Shown here one piece after another: positions 58,701 through 64,000 of a stretch of 64,000 nt of DNA. A program made the translations under genes and the position numbers. Positions within the stretch are counted from its first letter, which is position 1, and the number at the start of each line of letters is the position of its first letter. Where the stretch lies: contig CM034143.1 in NCBI GenBank assembly GCA_019914995.1, positions 2,048,501-2,112,500 of the forward strand, given 5' to 3'. The stretch is from Acanthochlamys bracteata (Eukaryota; Streptophyta; Magnoliopsida; Pandanales; Velloziaceae). The notes beneath the pieces were generated by a model, which searched no databases, was not told the DNA's origin, and saw only the letters and a program-made list of their open reading frames with translations.

Positions 58701-60752
58701 CTTGGATTTTGTAGCTGTGATTCTACAATCGACCTGTAACCTTCTGTTTGGTAGCACCAACATATAAACAAGCATAGCTGTAATAGTTAAAGCTTGAAAC
58801 ATCATAAAGCAAATAAAATTGGAAGTATCAGCAAATGCAGCCATTAGTGGCTTGGTTGGTAAGACGATGTTATCTGAACTAATGTTCTATATTCCTGTTT
58901 AAAAAAACATTAAGTAGCTCCTGATAAGGCCTTCATAAAAGCTTTGAGAATAAGAGCACGGAATCTTAGCATAGTTTGACATCCATGACGCACGTTTACA
59001 TTTTGGCATCAGTTTGTTTGATCTGGAGTTTTCAAGCCATAAACAGGCATACACGTTTGTGTTTTTTCCATTTCAATGTGACAGTACTCTTCCGTTTCAT
59101 TAAAAGAGCATGTAATATGGTGCTGGAAATTTGCCTGGAGGTTTATATTATCTATTACTGTTACCACAGTATGGTAGTATGCATGTACTTATGTATGTAA
59201 TTACGCATGTAATATCAAGATTGATGGCTTTTCAACGCACTAAGTTTGTATGTTATTCTCTGCTTTTGCTTAAATGCTTATTATTGTATCTTTTTTCTTT
59301 GTAGGTATGTGCATCCTCCAAATTATAGACATGTACAAGAAGCATTTGAGGCTGCCAAAGCTGCTAATGATATCAATGCTATTGTGAGTATTTTGGCACG
59401 CTATCCATATCATGTTGAGTCCTTGTTGACTCTTGCTGAAGTATTTAAGTTTTCGGGAGAGCACCAATCATCAGCAGATGCCATAGGGAAGTGCTTATAT
59501 GCGTTGGAATGTGCTTGGCATCCGCTATTTAGTCCCTTGCAGGGGAATTGTCAATTGCAATTCCTCCATGACACAAACAAGCCACTGTTCTCAGCCATTT
59601 TCAGTCACATGAAAATTATGGACAGACGTGGTTGTCATCGATCAGCTCTTGAGGTTTGCAAGTTTCTTCTCTCGGTGGATGCTGATGATCCAAAAGGAGT
59701 ATTATTTTGCATAGATTACTATTCTTTGAGAGCACAGGAGTATGAGTGGCTGGAACAATTCGCAGAGGCGTATAAGAGTGACAATTCCTTATGGTTGTTT
59801 CCCAACTTCTCTTATTCTTTGGCCATCAGCAGATTCTATCTTGAACGAGATGGATCTGCTAGTACTTCAAAAACAGAGAAATCCCCATCTATCGATCTTA
59901 TGAAGCAGGCGTTGATGCTTCATCCACTTGTGCTTCAGAAGATTGTAGATAAGGCACCACTAACAGATCCTGCTTGGAAAAATATACTCAAGAAACCATT
60001 TTTTGGAGCTGCAAAAGCAGGAAGTCCTTCCCTTGAACACCTCATTAATATTTATGTAGAAAGAAATTATATAATATGGAGATATCCAGAGCTGCAGAAT
60101 TTCTTGAAAGAGGCTGCATTGATGGTGGTCGAAGCACTAAAGGAGAAAAGTAGCGAAGCCGAGGATTGGGCCTGCGTTAGAAAAGAGGCATTCACATCTG
60201 ATAAGAATGAGTAAGTTAGCATCTATTGGCATGGTACACAAAGTGTTTTAATTTTTCATTTGCAATTGCTATTTCTTTTGTTATATGTATTATCAGGATA
60301 CTTTTTACCTTTAGCATATCTTATTGGACCAGGTCCAGTGAATTTGAAACTGCCTGCAGTCACTTAGACACATTTTCTATTAGAACATGATATCTAAATG
60401 CACTTGGCCAGTCAGACATTGCTCGGGATCTATAAACTTAGTTTGGCACTATGTTTGGTCATTCAATAACTTGTTTCAGCTATTGGACAGGTACTCACAT
60501 CTGTTGGTTTCAGATTTTTCTGATGCAATACCAACAATTCCTCCTGAAGAGGTGTGGCACCTAATGGGCGGTCCACAGATGATGCCTCATGGTAATGGCA
60601 ATGCTGCTGCTCCTGACAGAGCCCATGCTCCAGCTCCTCAGGAGGTTGCAGGTCGCAACCCAGCTATGGTATTCCTGGAGTCTTTACTCCCATGGTTCGC
60701 TTTAGAAGACAGCGGGAATGATCTGCAAGATGGTCATCCACGAGAGGATTGA
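55710..60752 (+). CDS. TCF25 / Rqc1-like protein (ribosome-associated quality control)
   Basis: Four exons (55710-55865, 57931-58478, 59305-60210, 60491-60752) total 1872 bp, 623 aa, with matching phases. The N-terminus ([26 protein letters not shown]) leads to an acidic segment and a Lys-rich tract ([20 protein letters not shown]), then the TCF25 domain: [91 protein letters not shown] and [17 protein letters not shown]. This order is characteristic of TCF25/NULP1; yeast Rqc1 is a subunit of the ribosome quality control complex that handles stalled nascent chains. A plant role is inferred. The exon 2 acceptor (GTGGAG) is weak and could shift by one codon. In exon 4 I chose the acceptor GGACAG so that AATGA plus G gives [11 protein letters not shown]. 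Intron 1 (2065 bp) holds plastid-derived sequence. Confidence 0.93.
57024..57463 (-). other. Plastid-derived insertion (NUPT): duplicated atpA start region
   Basis: On the minus strand 57176-57018 reads [52 protein letters not shown] then stop, the N-terminus of the plastid ATP synthase alpha subunit up to residue 50, where homology breaks off. A second, more diverged start ([20 protein letters not shown]) reads from 57352. The leader upstream of each start is also shared (TTTTTCCTTGCTCC and CTTCTACTTTTAGTTTAGG on the minus strand), so two units of about 180 bp lie in tandem. The insertion is inside intron 1 of the TCF25-like gene, in antisense, and is not expected to be expressed. Confidence 0.88.
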
Positions 60753-61242
60753 TATTTTTAGATGGTCCTCTATCAGCGTGCTCATCAGCTCTTATCTGTT
60801 TGGTCGTCAATATATTTCAGTGGCGTAGTTTCACACTTATCTAGAGTTGATGAAGAAAGATTCACAACGTCGCGTCCTAAGACTAATAGAGTCCTGAACA
60901 AGACACTAGCTTCAGAAATATGTGGTTGTCCCAATTTGAAGGTTGTAGATGCAGTACAACTGTAAAAAGTGCATGTCATATTGTTAGCACAATCATGGAA
61001 AGCAGGTTTCTGAGAAGAATATGCATACATGATTTTGCTCCAATTCTAGCATCAGCAACACCTGCAATGTGTATTTTGGGTGCCACAACTGGTTATCTTG
61101 GATTGCAACTGTGTTGGAAATCATATACATATACTGGATTCTGCAGTGGAAGTGCGAATGCGTTGATGTTTATCTCGTGTTGAAGGGACATGTAGTACTG
61201 CACGTCATAAATTTTATAATAGGAGGATATGAAATTGCCTTA

Positions 61243-61552
61243 GAGCGTGTTTTAAATATCGGTAACTAAGTTTCGTAAAAATAAAAAGTAGAAAATAGAA
61301 TTTTTTGAAAAATAAAGTGAAAGTGGAGCTCAATATTTATGTTTCAATAGATTTTGAAAGTGTGTTAAAAATTAAAAGATATAGTTGTATTGAAAAATAT
61401 GCAAATAAAAAAATTAAAACTGAAATTTTGTATGTGAAAGTAGAGTTATTAGTTTCTTATGTATTAAAACGTGTAAATTATTAGGAATTTAAAATTTGAT
61501 GAAAAAAAGTGAAATTACGGACATTTGAAATGTGTCCTTAGAATGAAATTTG
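61243..61552 (+). repeat. AT-rich repeat, family 2, copy 2
   Basis: It starts near AGAGCGTGTTTTAAATATCG and ends near CATTTGAAATGTGTCCTTA. It aligns by eye, in the same orientation, with 19593-19898 through shared strings such as TGTTAAAAATTAAAAGATAT. Its left end, inverted, resembles the right end of the other copy. Confidence 0.5.
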
Positions 61553-62384
61553 CTGGAGATAGTTGAGCAATCGGGTAGCACTGTGCTGGATCAAATTAGA
61601 TTATATCTTGTTGGGCTTAATAGTTTATGCTCAGTTAATAATTTCACATTAGCTTGATGTTGAAAAAAGTATATGTTTATACATGGAACATACTAACATT
61701 CAAATTGTTGGCTAATCGATGGAGCCACCACGCATGTCATTGGATGGAATATTGTTGTACTTTCAAGTTAGACTAGGTAAAAGCTACTAGCGGAGAGGTT
61801 GGGATGACGCATGAGAGAAAAATAAATTAGCCATAGTATGTGGGTTAATGTCTCGCCTTAATTTGGACTAAGTTGGGCCTCGATTCAATGGGCTTAACAG
61901 TCACATATTTTAATAATTTCAAATCAGTTGAATGTTTTAAAGGGAACGTGAGAATGCAAACTTTTAACTAATTAGCCAATAATTTTGATATGAGAATCTA
62001 TTCTGATATCAATTATTAAGATTCATATTAAACACAACTCAAATTAAGGGGGAGGGGGGTGTGAAAGTAAATTGTATAAGATAAATACACAGAAAACTTT
62101 TCAAATTTGACGCAGCCGTAGATTTGCTAGTTTGCAAAAATAATGCAAAAAATCAAAATAAGCAAATCACAAACACAATAAATTTTTACATTGTTGAGCA
62201 ATCTTACTACTTATATCCACGATTAGAGTATGAAAACGAGGAATCTAACTTGTTAATCTTACATTGCTTGAACAATCTAACTTGTCAAAGTTACAATCCT
62301 AAACAATGTTTAACTCAAAACACCTTCGCCTTAACCAACCTAGAGTTGACGTGTCCAACCAACCGCCGCTGCCTTAACAATCAA

Positions 62385-62665
62385 GACTTAGGCGCTGTTT
62401 GGTTCTCCGTTTCAAAAATTACTTATCAGCTTTTTTTTAATTTTTTTTTATTTCATATTTTTTAATATATATTTTTATAAATATATAAAAAATTTATTTA
62501 AAAATTTAAAAAGTGTAAAAAAATTTTACGAAATGAGATCTTTTTATTACATATTTTTATTATTTTTTTTGAAGTAAAAAAAATATAGCTCATTTTTAAA
62601 AAAAGATAAAAATACTTTTCATTTCACAAAAGTTTTATTTTATAAGCAATCCTAAATGCCCACTT
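62385..62665 (-). repeat. AT-rich MITE-like repeat, family 1
   Basis: It starts GGCGCTGTTTGGTTCTCCG and ends TTATAAGCAATCCTAAATGC. In reverse orientation it shows ATATATTTTTATAAATATAT, AATTTTACGAAATGAGATC and TTTTTATTACATATTTTTAT, the family core. Confidence 0.5.
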
Positions 62666-63359
62666 ACTTTCCTTTCAAGTGCGTAAGCTTCAACGAGACT
62701 TACTCGCAAATGAGAACTTAAACACAGCCTTCAACTTAGCCAAGTCTTATTGCTGAACACCTAAGCCTTTCACCAAGATCTCCTACTAGAAAAGGTTTTC
62801 CTTTAAGTCTTTCTCTTTCTAACCACTTACAAGTTCACAGATTGAGCTTTTCTTTTTCTGTAGAGATTGCAATATCACAATTCAGCTCCAAATCACCCTT
62901 CTAAGAGGAATTAAATTCTTAGTGAAAGACAAACGAAGAGGATGAAAACTTGTTCTCAGAAAGATTAACTCATGAAGCTCAAAGATGTGCTTTGTTATTT
63001 GGTATCTTTTAGATATTTTCCTATTGTGCAATGGTCTTCTCCTTTTTCTTCAATTCTTAGGATGTGTTCTTTTCACCCTTACAATTCACTTTTTTTCATT
63101 AAAAAATTATTTATGATTGATTTTCAGCTTACATAAAAGAACACAAAAAATTACTTTAACTCATTTTTTTAGTATAGATAGAAGTAAACCAAAAAGTCTA
63201 TATCTTTTGTTTTCTTTTGATACAAATGCCATATTTAGGATTGCTTATTTGCGCTTAATAATCGGCCACGAGTAGTGGAAGGGTTTGTTTAGGCGCCCAG
63301 CTTATTAGGCTAGTAAATCGATTGTCCCCGCATATCAATAAGGGTTTTCTTTTTATTGA

Positions 63360-63615
63360 TTTATGATATATTTAAAAGTACTTATAAAATAAAATTTTTT
63401 AAATAAAAAATAATTTTGTGTTATTTAGAAAAATAAACTATACTTTTTTTAACTCAAAAATAATAAAAATAAATAATATTAAAAATTTATAATGTAAATT
63501 TTTTTTTTTACTTTCTAGATTTTAAATAATTTTATAAATATTATATAAGATATATTAAAAAATAAAATAAAATGGAGGAATGAAAAACACTTGATGAGCA
63601 ATGCAAACACACCCT
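63360..63615 (+). repeat. AT-rich MITE-like repeat, family 1
   Basis: It starts near ATATTTAAAAGTACTTATAA and ends near CAAACACACCCTAAAAATAA. It has AAATAATAAAAATAAATAAT and ATATTATATAAGATATATTA in the family order. Confidence 0.45.
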
Positions 63616-64000
63616 AAAAATAAGCGCACTTATTTTGTAAGACAGGGTGATAGAAATGACTACTTTATACTCAACAATTTAGAAAATGACGTGAGTTGCC
63701 TCCAAACTTGGGATGAAATTTGTCTTAAATATCTTACCAAATTCCATCTGTAAACTCCATTTTAAAAATTTATTTATAAAATTCTAATTATATAAGTATT
63801 AATATTTTTTATAAATTTTGATTATGTGAAAACAATATTTACAAACATTAATTTTTATTAAAAAATATTTAAAAGTTAAATATGTTTAAAATGATATCTT
63901 AAGAGAAAAGTCAAGTTATATATATAAAAGGATATATAAATTTAACATATAGCACATATTTATATTAAAAATAGTCCAGTTATTTCTATTCTCTTTCAAC

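Larger units (their letters stand above)
60753..64000. other. 3' flank of the TCF25-like gene and AT-rich intergenic sequence
   Basis: The first 400-450 bp are probably 3' UTR. After that come a family-2 repeat (61243-61552) and two family-1 repeats (62385-62665, 63360-63615). A purine run (AAGGGGGAGGGGGGTG) lies near 62046. No further gene is recognised to the end of the window. Confidence 0.4.

Noticed and set aside
1..64000. Possibility of a novel defence, biosynthetic or regulatory cluster
   Set aside because: The genes belong to unrelated housekeeping and regulatory families, with no co-orientation or shared pathway. No CRISPR-like array, operon or retron-like structure is visible.

Overview
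The window is nuclear DNA of a flowering plant. The AT-rich, transposon-littered intergenic sequence and the gene families present suggest a eudicot, but nothing names the species. Genes are split by GT-AG introns (one GC-AG), and the families are plant ones: a double B-box factor, plant fructokinase, DYW-class pentatricopeptide protein, phenylalanine ammonia-lyase, calmodulin-like protein and a Ty1/copia element. I see no bacterial-style operons, CRISPR arrays, rRNA or tRNA genes.

Five gene models look real. In order they are: a BBX24/25-like B-box protein (2535-4422, +, 3 exons, 253 aa); a pfkB fructokinase (14537-18582, -, 4 exons, 330 aa); a membrane metallophosphoesterase like Arabidopsis At3g03305/TMEM62 (28662-33281, +, 4 exons, 732 aa, one GC-AG intron); a four-EF-hand calmodulin-like protein (51763-52416, -, intronless, 217 aa); and a TCF25/Rqc1-like protein (55710-60752, +, 4 exons, 623 aa). 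A sixth, a SAP-like nuclear protein (36337-38558, -, 6 exons), is complete except for one single-base frameshift. Exon phases were checked by hand and close exactly for the five intact models.

Between them lie broken genes: a three-exon conserved eukaryotic gene with a stop and two frameshifts (11839-13660), a DYW pentatricopeptide gene with several frameshifts, an internal stop and a lost terminal stop (22261-24302), a phenylalanine ammonia-lyase fragment lacking the residues that make its cofactor (42012-42575), and poorer relics near 25 kb, 50 kb and 54.6 kb.

Mobile DNA is abundant. A Ty1/copia element on the minus strand (42705-47874) has two 190-bp LTRs differing at 6 positions. A dead hAT transposon (about 6331-9198) carries nested insertions of a small non-autonomous hAT-like family, which has further copies near 10.6 kb and 53.1 kb; two of the four copies have 8-bp target duplications matching at 7 of 8 positions. 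Two AT-rich MITE-like families recur across the intergenic space. A duplicated fragment of the plastid atpA start region sits inside intron 1 of the TCF25 gene. The genes have no evident shared pathway; this is ordinary plant gene space. I found no convincing new molecular system. The most informative items are the nested and duplicated insertions, the GC-AG intron, the 69-bp intronic minisatellite and the graded series of decaying genes.
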